Both the position numbers and the translations under genes were made by a program. Of a stretch of 64,000 nucleotides of DNA, positions 51,346-62,640 are shown piece by piece; the stretch's first letter is position 1, and each line of letters starts with the position of its first letter. Below the pieces are notes generated by a model that saw nothing but the letters and a program-made list of their open reading frames with translations, ran no database searches and was not told where the DNA came from. Source of the DNA: Paraburkholderia aromaticivorans (lineage in GTDB: Bacteria > Pseudomonadota > Gammaproteobacteria > Burkholderiales > Burkholderiaceae); contig NZ_CP022989.1 in NCBI RefSeq assembly GCF_002278075.1, forward strand, positions 2,542,001 through 2,606,000. The letters are read 5' to 3'.

Positions 51346-51380
51346 TGGATCAGCGCCGTGTGGAAAGCAAGCCTGATCCA
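51346..51380. terminator. 8-bp inverted repeat after the IclR gene
   Basis: TGGATCAG (51346-51353) and CTGATCCA (51373-51380) flank 19 bases, starting 9 bases after the stop. No T-run follows. Possible transcript end; 51381-51619 has no further feature. Confidence 0.35.
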
Positions 51381-51619
51381 CTTCGATCGAACTGCTGAGG
51401 AGGCGCTGCTGCATCACGGGAGAATGGGCCGCAGGCCAAAACGCGGCTTGAGCGATAAGGAGCACTGGCATAGGTCGGCTGTAAAGTTGCTTTGGCGCAG
51501 AGCTTATCGGTGCGCTACTTTACCGGGCCAGGAAAGCGAACTTCATCCAGCCTCCCCATCCATCTCACTTTGCACCAGACTGCCTCGTCCGTTCGCGAGT
51601 CAATGCGTCTGACGGCGAC

Positions 51620-52669
51620 TTATTGCCTTAGCGTCGATTCCATCACACGCAACGTTGCCTGTCCGTGGACGTTTTTGAGCGGGAAGTAAGCCCGATGCGT
51701 AAGTTGATCCACCGCGACGACATGTGCATTGGGGCCAACGTGAGCGTCGCCGATTTTCGATACGGTGCCTGCTTCGGCTCTGAAAATCGAGACAATGCCG
51801 GCTTCGCCTGCCACATAAACCAGATGCTGTGCGGAGTCCAAAGCGAGGACATCCGGATCGTGGCCGACGCTAAAGGATGAGGTGACGTGCATCGTGCGCA
51901 TGTCGAGTACCAGCAGTTTGTCATTGCCCTGGCACGCTATGAAGGCGAGCCGTTGTCCTGGATCGATGAGCAGTCCGTGATTGCCGCGTGCGCCGGGTAA
52001 ATCGATACGCGCGACGATTTGATCGGTGGCGGGGTCGATGTCCACCAGTTGTCGTCGGGACTGAACGTTCACGAAAATGTGCCGGGAAACCGGATCGTAC
52101 TGGGTATTGCCGGCCTCGCCGCCGAGCGGGATCGTCGCGATCCGCGTGTTCGAGCGAACGTCAATCACGGTCTGCGTCGCACCTGTTTCGTCGGATACAT
52201 ACAGTTTATGCGCATCGGGAGCGTAAGCCATGCCGTCCGGGTAGGTGCCACCCGGCATACGCGCGGTGACCTTCAGCGTCACCTCATCAATTGCGACAAC
52301 CTCGTGCGACCCCGTAGCCGACGCATAAACACGTGACAGCTCAGGAATCGCCAGTACGCCATGCACTGAGGCGACGTCCGGAATCCGGCTGACAACGCGC
52401 GCAATGCGCGTATCGAACACGATGACCTGGCCGTCACCCAGGTGCGCGATGAACAGCAGATGACGCCCCGGATCGAGGCTCGCGTAGTCGAGTCGTGTCG
52501 GCCCTCCGCCGAGCGGCGCGTCGGTTATCAACTTGAGTGGCAGACCGCCGGGTTCAAAACCATCACCTGCACGCGAAGCCCGAAACGCGACGAGCGCCAG
52601 CACGGCAGCGAGAGCGTACGCGAAACGAAGCCGCCAACGAGCGACCGGCCGGATATGAAGTGAATTCAT
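51620..52669 (-). CDS. exported YncE-like beta-propeller protein
   Basis: A 349-residue protein with an N-terminal signal/anchor (LRFAYALAAVLALVAFRASRA) and about seven repeats of the form DxxxxxLYVSxxxxxxVxVxD (YASATGSHEVVAID, KLYVSDETGATQTVID, LLFIAHLGDGQVIVFD). YncE-like propellers bind DNA or partners in the periplasm; no catalytic residue is expected. Last gene of the chr operon, 9 bases after the MFS gene. Its role in chromate resistance is not known. Confidence 0.85.
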   Translation of the reverse strand: MNSLHIRPVARWRLRFAYALAAVLALVAFRASRAGDGFEPGGLPLKLITDAPLGGGPTRLDYASLDPGRHLLFIAHLGDGQVIVFDTRIARVVSRIPDVASVHGVLAIPELSRVYASATGSHEVVAIDEVTLKVTARMPGGTYPDGMAYAPDAHKLYVSDETGATQTVIDVRSNTRIATIPLGGEAGNTQYDPVSRHIFVNVQSRRQLVDIDPATDQIVARIDLPGARGNHGLLIDPGQRLAFIACQGNDKLLVLDMRTMHVTSSFSVGHDPDVLALDSAQHLVYVAGEAGIVSIFRAEAGTVSKIGDAHVGPNAHVVAVDQLTHRAYFPLKNVHGQATLRVMESTLRQ

Positions 52670-52678
52670 GACCGTACT

Positions 52679-53935
52679 CTACTCGGTGAGTTTCACCCGT
52701 CGGAACACCCCTAGCAGGGCAAGGTCATAGCTAATCTTGAGCACCCCGCAGGCGATAAGCGGGGCGCCGACCCATCCGACAGCCAGCAGCGCTGCTGCCA
52801 GCGTGGGGCCGAGTGCCGCCGCCAGGCTTCTGGGTACCGCTGTGAAGCTCGCGGCTGCAGGCCGCTCGGGCGGCGTCACCACCGCCATTACATAGGCGGT
52901 CCGGGTTGGCACGTCCATTTGCGACAGCGCGCTGCGCATCAGCAGTAACGCTAGCGTCAGCAGCAAGGACGGTGCGAGAGCGGCAGCAATCAGGCAGAGG
53001 CTGGATGGGATGTGGGTGAATACCATCGTATTCAGCAATCCGATCTTGCGAGCCAGCGGCACCGCGGCGAGCTGCGAACCTGCGGTCAACAACCCTGCCC
53101 AGAAGAAGAACTGACCCGCCGCGGCCAGCGAAAGGCCAAAGCGCTGCATCAACCACAGCGACAGCAACGAGTTCACGACCAGGCCACCAGCGAATGCGTC
53201 CACGCTGAAAAGTAGTGCGAGGCGCGTGACGATTCCGCGCGACGGACCCAACGATGCGTTGCGAATCGGCTCTTGCTGTTGCGGTTCTGGCAACCTGCGA
53301 TAGAGGAGCCACAGAGCAAGTCCGACCAGCGCATAAACGCCGAACATTGCGCGCAGGGCAGCAAGCAGTGACAGGCCGATGTGCAGGACCACCCACCCTG
53401 GAATAGCTGCCGCCAAAGCACCCACGGCGGCGGACACCGCGCCGACCAGGCTATAACGGGCAAATATCGCTGTGCGCGCATCGCCTGCGGCTGAACCCGC
53501 GAGGATCGCCAGTTCAAGCGGTAGAAACAGGCTGACGTCCCCTGAACTGGGGTTGAGCGTTCCGCCGAACGCGACGATGAGCAACGGCCAGAGCGAAGAC
53601 GATCCCATGAAGCCCATGCCGGTCGCGGCCATCAGGCCCGCTGCAAGGATGAGCACGCGACGCGGCGGATGGCGCGCGGCGAAGATTCCGACCAGGATTG
53701 TCGCGAGCGCCGAACCGATCAACGTGGCGCTGCTAACGAGTCCGACGTCCAGTAGACCGAAACCTAGAGCGAGCAGGTACGCCGGCAGAAGCACCGCGAC
53801 GAATCCGTCGCAGAAACCGCGCAACCCGCGACCGATGAGCAGGGGTACCGCGCTTTCGTCTGCCCCGGCGGGCAAGATCAGGCGTGCCAATGCACTGTGA
53901 CCGGCGATCGCAGACTCTCTCCTAGATGTGCGCAT
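52679..53935 (-). CDS. MFS transporter in the chromate-resistance operon
   Basis: About 418 residues with 12 predicted helices; GRGLRGFCDGFVAVLLPAYL in helix 1 and GLLDVGLVSSATLIGSALAT in helix 2 are DHA1-like. An ATG at 53935 gives a suitable N-terminus; it overlaps the end of the chrB fossil by 14 bases. It stands in the position where chr operons often carry an accessory pump. The substrate is not known. Confidence 0.85.
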   Translation of the reverse strand: MRTSRRESAIAGHSALARLILPAGADESAVPLLIGRGLRGFCDGFVAVLLPAYLLALGFGLLDVGLVSSATLIGSALATILVGIFAARHPPRRVLILAAGLMAATGMGFMGSSSLWPLLIVAFGGTLNPSSGDVSLFLPLELAILAGSAAGDARTAIFARYSLVGAVSAAVGALAAAIPGWVVLHIGLSLLAALRAMFGVYALVGLALWLLYRRLPEPQQQEPIRNASLGPSRGIVTRLALLFSVDAFAGGLVVNSLLSLWLMQRFGLSLAAAGQFFFWAGLLTAGSQLAAVPLARKIGLLNTMVFTHIPSSLCLIAAALAPSLLLTLALLLMRSALSQMDVPTRTAYVMAVVTPPERPAAASFTAVPRSLAAALGPTLAAALLAVGWVGAPLIACGVLKISYDLALLGVFRRVKLTE

Positions 53936-54092
53936 CGCCTCGACACCACGCATGGAGCGCGCCGTACACAACCGTGCCGTGCCGCAACCGCTCGTGGTCG
54001 CAATCGCGGGACAGCCCGATCGAGATCGCGTAAAGCCCGCTCGCCTCCGGAGCCGGGTCGAGCCGACTTGTGTCCGCGCCGCGCACAACTAG
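53922..54092 (-). pseudogene. fossil C-terminus of a second chrB
   Basis: The minus frame reads VVRGADTSRLDPAPEASG, then LYAISIGLSRDCDHERLRHG and TVVYGALHAWCRGDAHI before a stop. This is the C-terminal end of typical ChrB proteins (IVRGADTxRxDLxPEAAGLLAxSLGLS, then YDALYAWCR). Only about 55 residues remain; the rest is missing. It starts within the chrA 3' end and runs into the MFS start. The intact ChrB upstream ends differently, so this belongs to another, largely deleted copy. Confidence 0.6.
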
Positions 54093-55273
54093 ATACCGTG
54101 AGAATGAACAAGCGGATAAACGACAAGACCAAATAGTGCCGCTGCGATGACGATGACCGGCTCCTGCAGTTTCTTGAAGCGCAACAGAAGCAGCACGGTT
54201 GCGAGCGCCAACGCAATGGTTGGGATATCGATGAGAGATCGTTTCGCGATGACCAGAACGGAGCCCGTGATGGCTCCAACGGCGGCCGCCGTGATGCCAT
54301 CCACGAACGCCTTGACGCCCGGCAGCTTCCCGTATCTCTTGAAGTACGGTGCCGGAAGCACGGTGAACAGGTAACACGGCAGGAATGTGGCCAAGGCCGC
54401 GACACATGCGCCGGCCAAACCTGCCACCAGGTATCCAATGAATCCGACTGTGATGACGACCGGTCCCGGTGTAATCATCGCCACGGCAACCGCGTCGACG
54501 AACTGGCGGTCATTCAGCCAATGGTGCTCGGTGACGACCCCGCCGTACAGAAACGGCACGATGGCGAGACCGGAGCCGAAGACGAATGCGCCGGCTTTCG
54601 CGAAGAACAGCCCGATCTGTCCGAGCAGTGGAAGGTCGACACCGCTCAGTAAGCCGCTCATTGCGGGCAGGTACCCTACAGCAAGTCCGTGTACGCTGCC
54701 TTTGGTGAGCCACTTCGGTGGCGCGCGTCGCAACCATCCGATGACGCCCGCGGCGATGAAGAGCCACGCAATCTCCGATTCCGTCACGAACGTGACGGCG
54801 GCCAGTGTGAGAAAGATCGCCCATAGCAACTTGTCGGAACCGACCGTCTTCTTTGTCAGCTTGTACGCGCTCATCGCGATAATGCCGACGACCGCCGCGC
54901 CCACGCCATAAAAGACCGCCTGCATCCACGACAGGCCGCCAAAGTGCGCATAGGCCCAACCAAGCGCCACAACCATCAAGAACGATGGGACGACAAACGC
55001 TATGCCCACGAGCGTGGCGCCGAGGACACGGAAGTGCACATATCCGAGATAGATGGCCAGTTGCGCGGCCATCGGCCCCGGCGCCAACTGGGCCAGCGCT
55101 ATTCCTTCCTTGTAGTCCTCTTCGCTGATCCAGCCCAACCGTTCGACGAGGTCGCGGTGCATATAGCCGGCCAATGCGACCGGCCCGCCGAAGCCAATGG
55201 TGCCGAGTCGCAACATGTAGCGGACCAGTTGACCGAGCGTGTAAGTGGGCACGGCGTGCGTGACGGTGCTCAT
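54089..55273 (-). CDS. chrA: chromate efflux transporter ChrA
   Basis: A 394-residue CHR-family membrane protein with two homologous halves. Each half has the family motif: LRLGTIGFGGPVALAGYMHR and LAPGPMAAQLAIYLGY in the first, FAKAGAFVFGSGLAIVPFL and MITPGPVVITVGFIGYLVAG in the second. It exports chromate through the inner membrane. The start overlaps the chrB stop by 4 bases, so the two are translated together. The last residues (HSHGI) may reflect the recombination that left the chrB fossil behind. Confidence 0.94.
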   Translation of the reverse strand: MSTVTHAVPTYTLGQLVRYMLRLGTIGFGGPVALAGYMHRDLVERLGWISEEDYKEGIALAQLAPGPMAAQLAIYLGYVHFRVLGATLVGIAFVVPSFLMVVALGWAYAHFGGLSWMQAVFYGVGAAVVGIIAMSAYKLTKKTVGSDKLLWAIFLTLAAVTFVTESEIAWLFIAAGVIGWLRRAPPKWLTKGSVHGLAVGYLPAMSGLLSGVDLPLLGQIGLFFAKAGAFVFGSGLAIVPFLYGGVVTEHHWLNDRQFVDAVAVAMITPGPVVITVGFIGYLVAGLAGACVAALATFLPCYLFTVLPAPYFKRYGKLPGVKAFVDGITAAAVGAITGSVLVIAKRSLIDIPTIALALATVLLLLRFKKLQEPVIVIAAALFGLVVYPLVHSHGI

Positions 55274-56247
55274 TGGCGTTTCCCTGCGTCGGTTTTTTCA
55301 GTGGCGGCAAAATGCGCCAGCAGCGAATCAAGGACGTTGCTCATTTCTGCCAGCAACGCGTCGTCGGTCAGCGCACGCGCTTTCGCTCCCGTCATGACGG
55401 CTTCGAAGCCGATGGCTTCCGGTACCACTTCGCCGCCGATATCGAGCGCATGGACGAGCGTGCCCAGTTTGAGTAGTCCCGGTTGGTCCATAAGACCGAA
55501 GCTGGCCACCAGCACTTCAAAGGTCACGCGCTCGCCAACGTGGGAAAAGGCGGCGCCATCGAAGTCGAAGCCGAGGGCGTCGGGAGGACACTCGTCGGGG
55601 GATGAAAGCCACAGAAAACGCGCCTCGGAATCAACAAAGCGCCGGATGAGCCACGCGCTCGCCACGCGGTCCACCCACAGCCGCTGGCGCGTCGCCCAGA
55701 TCCGGCCGTGATAGTCCTCGCGGCGCAGCTTGGGAATGGCGCCTTCGACCTGATGAGGCTCCCCCGGCGACAGGATCGTGTTGGCCAGCGCGACGAAATC
55801 CTGCCACGCCGCCTCGGCGCGGGTCGATGCCTCGTTCCTGAAGAAATCGATACCGGAAATCGCCTCGAAGTCCTTGCCCGTGCGCCTCAACAGGCGGGCG
55901 ATTTCTGTGGGCGAGAGGCTGGACAGGGTCTTTCTCGCATCGGCAAGCGCCCGTATGAAAGCTGCGTACTCGTCGGCCCGGTCGAAAAGGGACCGGAACT
56001 CGGCTTCCTGATCCGCTCCGCGACTGGGAGCCCGGATGAGATGCGCCGCCCCACCGGCTTCGCCGATACTCGATCCAAGTTCCAGCAGCTCGGCTTCGGC
56101 GGCGTCGGTCGCGGGCAACAGATAAACCCCGTCACGCAGGACTGCGCAGCCTCTGGCTTTGAGAGCGCGCCAGAAGCGCATGCGGGCGGTGGCGTTGTCG
56201 GTCGGGAGCGTGAGGACCAGTAACAGCCAGTTGTTCGATGAGTTCAT
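55270..56247 (-). CDS. chrB: ChrB, chromate-responsive regulator/resistance protein
   Basis: A 325-residue protein. The N-terminal domain NNWLLLVLTLPTDNATARMR...ALKARGCAVLRDGVYLLP (shortened) is the PaaX-like ChrB-N domain; the C-terminal ChrB-C domain starts near HGRIWATRQRLWVDRVASAWLIRRFVD (split: RLWVDRVASAWLIRRF). ChrB is needed for full resistance and senses chromate. The ATG at 56247 has no ribosome site and sits inside a dyad about 7 bases after a -10, so a leaderless message is likely. First gene of the chr operon. Confidence 0.9.
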   Translation of the reverse strand: MNSSNNWLLLVLTLPTDNATARMRFWRALKARGCAVLRDGVYLLPATDAAEAELLELGSSIGEAGGAAHLIRAPSRGADQEAEFRSLFDRADEYAAFIRALADARKTLSSLSPTEIARLLRRTGKDFEAISGIDFFRNEASTRAEAAWQDFVALANTILSPGEPHQVEGAIPKLRREDYHGRIWATRQRLWVDRVASAWLIRRFVDSEARFLWLSSPDECPPDALGFDFDGAAFSHVGERVTFEVLVASFGLMDQPGLLKLGTLVHALDIGGEVVPEAIGFEAVMTGAKARALTDDALLAEMSNVLDSLLAHFAATEKTDAGKRQ

Positions 56248-56283
56248 GTTGTTTACGTTACAACATGGTAGCGTACTCTACAA
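56245..56283 (-). promoter_or_regulatory. leaderless chrB promoter with 8-7-8 dyad over the start codon
   Basis: On the minus strand TTGTAG (56283-56278), a 17-base spacer and TAACGT (56260-56255) lead to a predicted start at or next to the chrB ATG (56247). CATGTTGT (56245-56252) and ACAACATG (56260-56267) form a perfect dyad around TTACGTT, covering the -10 and start codon. A repressor, possibly ChrB itself, could bind here. Confidence 0.6.
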
Positions 56284-56944
56284 GATGGAGTCCGGGCACG
56301 TTTGCCCAACCTGGGCACGGCGTGGTCCGCGCCGCGAGCGCGCGGACGAAGTCGATGGAGGGACGAACGTGGAATACGGAATATGTGTTGTCCAAAGGGC
56401 CGATGCCGTCGAACTCTCCGCGCGTCCAGAACTACGATCGTCCTCTCGCAGAGGGACTTCGGTCGTTCGCCGGGACAATACGAACGTCTCCTGAGGGGCG
56501 TGACATGCCTTTGCCCAGGTGAGCCCGTCGGCGATGTCCCCGTCCGTACCATGCTGGCGTGAACAGGGCACAATGACCAGACCCACGGGTGCCTGCGCGG
56601 CAGGTGTGAAGGTGCGCATCACTCGCCAGCGTATGGTCGGAAAAATCGCCCGACACAGTGGCGCGGACATAGCAGCCGGTGTAACGCCCGGTCGCCCGTG
56701 GCATTCCACTGCGCGCCCATGGAACCGGGTGACTATTTCTCGCGACGGACGGGAACTGCCCGGCGAGCGTTCGGATACGTGCTCTCGGCCACGAAGGGAC
56801 GCTCGCCGGTGTGACACCGAACGACCGCTTTCGATCAAGTCTCTCGGTAAGGCGTCTTCGCGACATCAGTTGAGATACCCGCGGCCGGGCAAGGCCAGAC
56901 TGAACCCATCTGCAGGCCGCTTCGATCCCTGACGATCAGTCAGC
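56268..56944. other. 677-base gap without a supported gene
   Basis: Upstream of chrB and downstream of ttuB. Open frames exist on both strands (for example 56278-56838 and 56432-56866 minus, 56519-56932 plus) but are rich in Arg, Ser and Pro, have no ribosome site and match no family I know. A short hairpin CTGAC-GATCA-GTCAG (56929-56943) directly follows the ttuB stop and may end that transcript. Confidence 0.5.
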
Positions 56945-58255
56945 TTAGTGACCGTGCCGTTGGCCAACGGGTGCGTGTGTTTGCTGTGCTCGCCGACTCA
57001 GCATCAATGTCACGACGGCGGACACCGCCAACGTCGCGGCGACGACATACAGTCCGGCCGAATAACTACCCGTCACGTTTTTCAGCCAGCCGATCACAAA
57101 CGGGCCGACGAAGCCGCCGAGATTGCCAACCGAGTTGATCATCGCGATGCCCGCAGCCGCTCCCGCGCCGGAAAGAAACATGCTCGGCATCGCCCACAGC
57201 GGCGCTTTTGCGGCGCTGATACCGATATTCACGATGACCAGTGCAAGAATGACCATCAATGCCGTGCTGGCCTGACCGACAAAGACAAAACCCAGGCACG
57301 CGAGGACACACGGGATCACCACGTGCCACGTGCGTTCTTCGGTGCGATCGGAATGCTTGGCCCACAGAATCATTGCGACTACCGCCAGTACGCTGGGAAT
57401 GCCTGCAATGAGGCCGGTCTCGAACGAGCCGAAGCCATACTGACGGATGATCAGCGGAGCCCAAAGGCCGAGCGTGTACAGACCCGCCGACGTACCGAAG
57501 TAGATCAAGGCGAGCGCCAGAACCCGTGGGTCGCGCAATGCGCTCAGCGCCCCGGCGGTATGCCCGGCGTGCGATTCCCGTGCGTCAGCTTCGGCCTTCA
57601 GCTTCGCAATCAACCACTCGCGTTCTTCGGGTTGCATCCAGTGTGCTTTCGACGGCGCGTCCGTCATGTACTTCAACACCACGAAGCCAAGAATGATTGC
57701 GGGAAGGGCTTCAAGGATGTACAGAATTTGCCAGTCGGCCAGGCCGGCGATCGGCGGCAGCTTCATGATCGCGCCTGAGATCGGCGAGCCGATCGCCGTG
57801 GAGATGGGAGCCGCCGCCATGAACCAGGCCGCTGCAACGGCGCGCTGGCGCGCCGGGAACCACAGGCTCAGGTACAGGATGATGCCAGGGAAGAAGCCGG
57901 CTTCCGCGACGCCGAGCACAAAGCGAAGCGCGTAAAAGGTATTCGGGCCGATCACGAAAGCCGACGCTGCGGAAACGATGCCCCACGTTACCATCACGCG
58001 TGCGATCCACAATCGCGCCCCGACCTTGTGAAGAATCAGGTTCGACGGCACCTCGAACAGAAAGTAGCCGATAAAAAACAATCCACCACCCAGGCCAAAC
58101 GCCGTCGGCGAAAGGCCGATGGCTTTGTTCATTGTCATCGCGGCGAAACCCACGTTGACGCGGTCGAGAAAACTGACGAAATACAGCAGCATGACAAACG
58201 GAATTATCCGCAGCATGAGCTTCCGGGAAACCCGGGCTTCGAGATCGGAAATCAT
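56945..58255 (-). CDS. ttuB: MFS tartrate transporter (ACS family)
   Basis: A 436-residue carrier with 12 helices. FLDRVNVGFAAMTMNKAIGL in helix 1 and FFIGYFLFEVPSNLILHKVGAR (split: GYFLFEVPSNLILHKVG) are ACS hallmarks, close to TtuB and phthalate/galactonate carriers. The assignment rests on the operon: a tartrate dehydrogenase, glycerate 2-kinase, pyruvate kinase and enolase are encoded upstream on the same strand. Probably takes up tartrate with protons. Confidence 0.85.
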   Translation of the reverse strand: MISDLEARVSRKLMLRIIPFVMLLYFVSFLDRVNVGFAAMTMNKAIGLSPTAFGLGGGLFFIGYFLFEVPSNLILHKVGARLWIARVMVTWGIVSAASAFVIGPNTFYALRFVLGVAEAGFFPGIILYLSLWFPARQRAVAAAWFMAAAPISTAIGSPISGAIMKLPPIAGLADWQILYILEALPAIILGFVVLKYMTDAPSKAHWMQPEEREWLIAKLKAEADARESHAGHTAGALSALRDPRVLALALIYFGTSAGLYTLGLWAPLIIRQYGFGSFETGLIAGIPSVLAVVAMILWAKHSDRTEERTWHVVIPCVLACLGFVFVGQASTALMVILALVIVNIGISAAKAPLWAMPSMFLSGAGAAAGIAMINSVGNLGGFVGPFVIGWLKNVTGSYSAGLYVVAATLAVSAVVTLMLSRRAQQTHAPVGQRHGH

Positions 58256-58338
58256 TGTCTCCTCCTTGGAGGCTTGAGCATTGCTCTATTGAAAATGGGA
58301 TACGTAAGCACGCAGTCCGGCAGCCATTGGTCCGGCTT

Positions 58339-61058
<2,720 letters not shown>

Positions 61059-61059
61059 C

Positions 61060-62400
61060 TTATCTACTCCCCGAAAGATCGCCGTGCTGAGCGGCAATAA
61101 AAATGGCACGGAAATCGTTGACGTTGGTCAGCGTCGGCCCGGTGATGACCGAGTCGCCAAGCGCCTGAAAGAAGCCGTGAGCATCGTTGTCTTCAAGACG
61201 CTCGGTCGCACGGATGCCACGCATCCTGGCCCGCGCCAGAGTGTCTGGCCTGAGAAGCGCGCCGGCGATTTCTTCCTGACCGTCAACGCCGTCTGTATCA
61301 CCTGCAAGGGCGAATACACCGGGCTCGCCGTTCAGCGCGACGGCAAGGGAAAGCAGAAATTCAACGTTGCGTCCACCGCGGCCGTTTCCCCGGATGGTGA
61401 CGGTCGTCTCTCCGCCGGACAGCAGGATGCAGGGTGCAGGGAAGGGCTGACTGCGTCGGCTTACCTGCATCGCAATGCCGGCCATCACGGCGCCCACATC
61501 GCGCGCCTCTCCTTCGATCGCGTCACTGAGGATGTAAGCGCATATTCCCGCGGCGCGTGACTGCGCCGCAGCGGCTTCGAGGGCGAGTTGAGGCGTCGCG
61601 ATCAGATGGGTTTCGATGTCCGGCAAGCGGGGATCGTTGGGCTTTAACGTCTCCGTACGGTTGTTTTCCAGCAGATCGATGATCGCTGGGGACGCACAAA
61701 TTTCGTAGCGTCGCAGCACCGCCAGGGCGTCCGCGCAGGTCGTGGCGTCCGGCACAGTCGGACCTGATGCGATATCGCTTGCGGCATCGGCGGGCACGTC
61801 CGAGATGATCAGATTGACGACACGAGCCGGATAGCACGCTGCAGCAAGGCGACCGCCCTTGATTGCCGAGAGGTGTCTACGGACGCAGTTCATTTCAGAG
61901 ATGGTTGCGCCGCTGGAAAGCAATGCCTGATTGATTTCCTGTTTGTCCTGCAACGTCAGGCCATCGGCCGGTAGCGGCAACAGCGAAGATCCGCCTCCAG
62001 AGATGAGGCAGAGCACCAGGTCGTCGGCGGTCAGGCCCGAGACACGTTGCAGCATCCGTTGAGCTGCTTTCAGCCCGTTCTCGTCGGGTACCGGGTGGGC
62101 CGCCTCGACAATCTCGATTCGCTCGCATGCAACGGCGTATCCGTAGCGCGTGACGACAAGACCTTCGATCTCCCCGCTCCAGTGATCTTCGACTGCCTTC
62201 GCCATGGCTGCCGAGGCTTTGCCTGCGCCGATGACAATGGTTCGCCCGCGAGGCGGAGACGGAAGGAAGCCAGGGACGCGAAGCGCCGGTTGTGCGGTCG
62301 AGATGGCGGCCTTGAACATCTCTTGCAGCAGACAGTCGATATCCGGTTCGCTGGGCGCGCCGTTGTTCGCTGACGGCCTGACATGGGCGGAGGTTTTCAT
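61060..62400 (-). CDS. ttuD: glycerate 2-kinase (MOFRL type)
   Basis: A 446-residue kinase. RTIVIGAGKASAAMAKAVE at the N-terminus, LVLCLISGGGSSLLPLPADGL and MNCVRRHLSAIKGGRLA in the middle, and the C-terminal MOFRL domain with CILLSGGETTVTIRGNGRGGRN (split: LSGGETTVTIRGNGRGGRN). This type phosphorylates D-glycerate to 2-phosphoglycerate. TtuD was once annotated as hydroxypyruvate reductase. Its ATG overlaps the stop of a 24-residue upstream frame (ATGA). Confidence 0.92.
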   Translation of the reverse strand: MKTSAHVRPSANNGAPSEPDIDCLLQEMFKAAISTAQPALRVPGFLPSPPRGRTIVIGAGKASAAMAKAVEDHWSGEIEGLVVTRYGYAVACERIEIVEAAHPVPDENGLKAAQRMLQRVSGLTADDLVLCLISGGGSSLLPLPADGLTLQDKQEINQALLSSGATISEMNCVRRHLSAIKGGRLAAACYPARVVNLIISDVPADAASDIASGPTVPDATTCADALAVLRRYEICASPAIIDLLENNRTETLKPNDPRLPDIETHLIATPQLALEAAAAQSRAAGICAYILSDAIEGEARDVGAVMAGIAMQVSRRSQPFPAPCILLSGGETTVTIRGNGRGGRNVEFLLSLAVALNGEPGVFALAGDTDGVDGQEEIAGALLRPDTLARARMRGIRATERLEDNDAHGFFQALGDSVITGPTLTNVNDFRAIFIAAQHGDLSGSR

Positions 62401-62471
62401 TTCTGCTCTCGCGTGGCGGCCGCGCTGGCCGGAGCAGAATCGAAGGGCGCGAGATCGAGTGAAGTGAACAT
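62397..62471 (-). CDS. 24-residue leader-type ORF coupled to ttuD
   Basis: An ATG at 62471 with a strong AGGAG 6 bases upstream opens a 24-codon frame (start MFTSLDLAPFDSAP) whose TGA overlaps the ttuD ATG as ATGA. The arrangement suggests that ribosomes translating it restart at ttuD. The peptide has no recognisable motif. It could be a translation-coupling leader or the remnant of a lost gene. Confidence 0.4.
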   Translation of the reverse strand: MFTSLDLAPFDSAPASAAATREQK

Positions 62472-62580
62472 GGTGTCTCCTGCTTCATATTTGCTGCGTA
62501 AGGACGAGTTCGACCGGCCGCGCAACGCAGCGGCGTTGTCGTAGTCTGAGGAACACGTGGGACGCCCGCGCTGCTCGACC

Positions 62581-62602
62581 GCGCCCACCACCTGGTGGGC
62601 GC
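62581..62602. other. strong 10-bp stem-loop between ttuC and ttuD
   Basis: GCGCCCACCA (62581-62590), CC, TGGTGGGCGC (62593-62602): a perfect 10-bp inverted repeat in the 169-base gap after ttuC. It has no T-run on the minus strand, so it is more likely to protect or process the ttuC message, or reduce read-through, than act as a full terminator. Confidence 0.6.
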
Positions 62603-62640
62603 GCGGTGCGGGCTGCAACCGTGCGCGGGTGGCCTGGCGC

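Noticed and set aside
56268..56944. a gene upstream of chrB
   Set aside because: Open frames on both strands have no ribosome site, no family motif and an Arg/Ser/Pro-rich composition.
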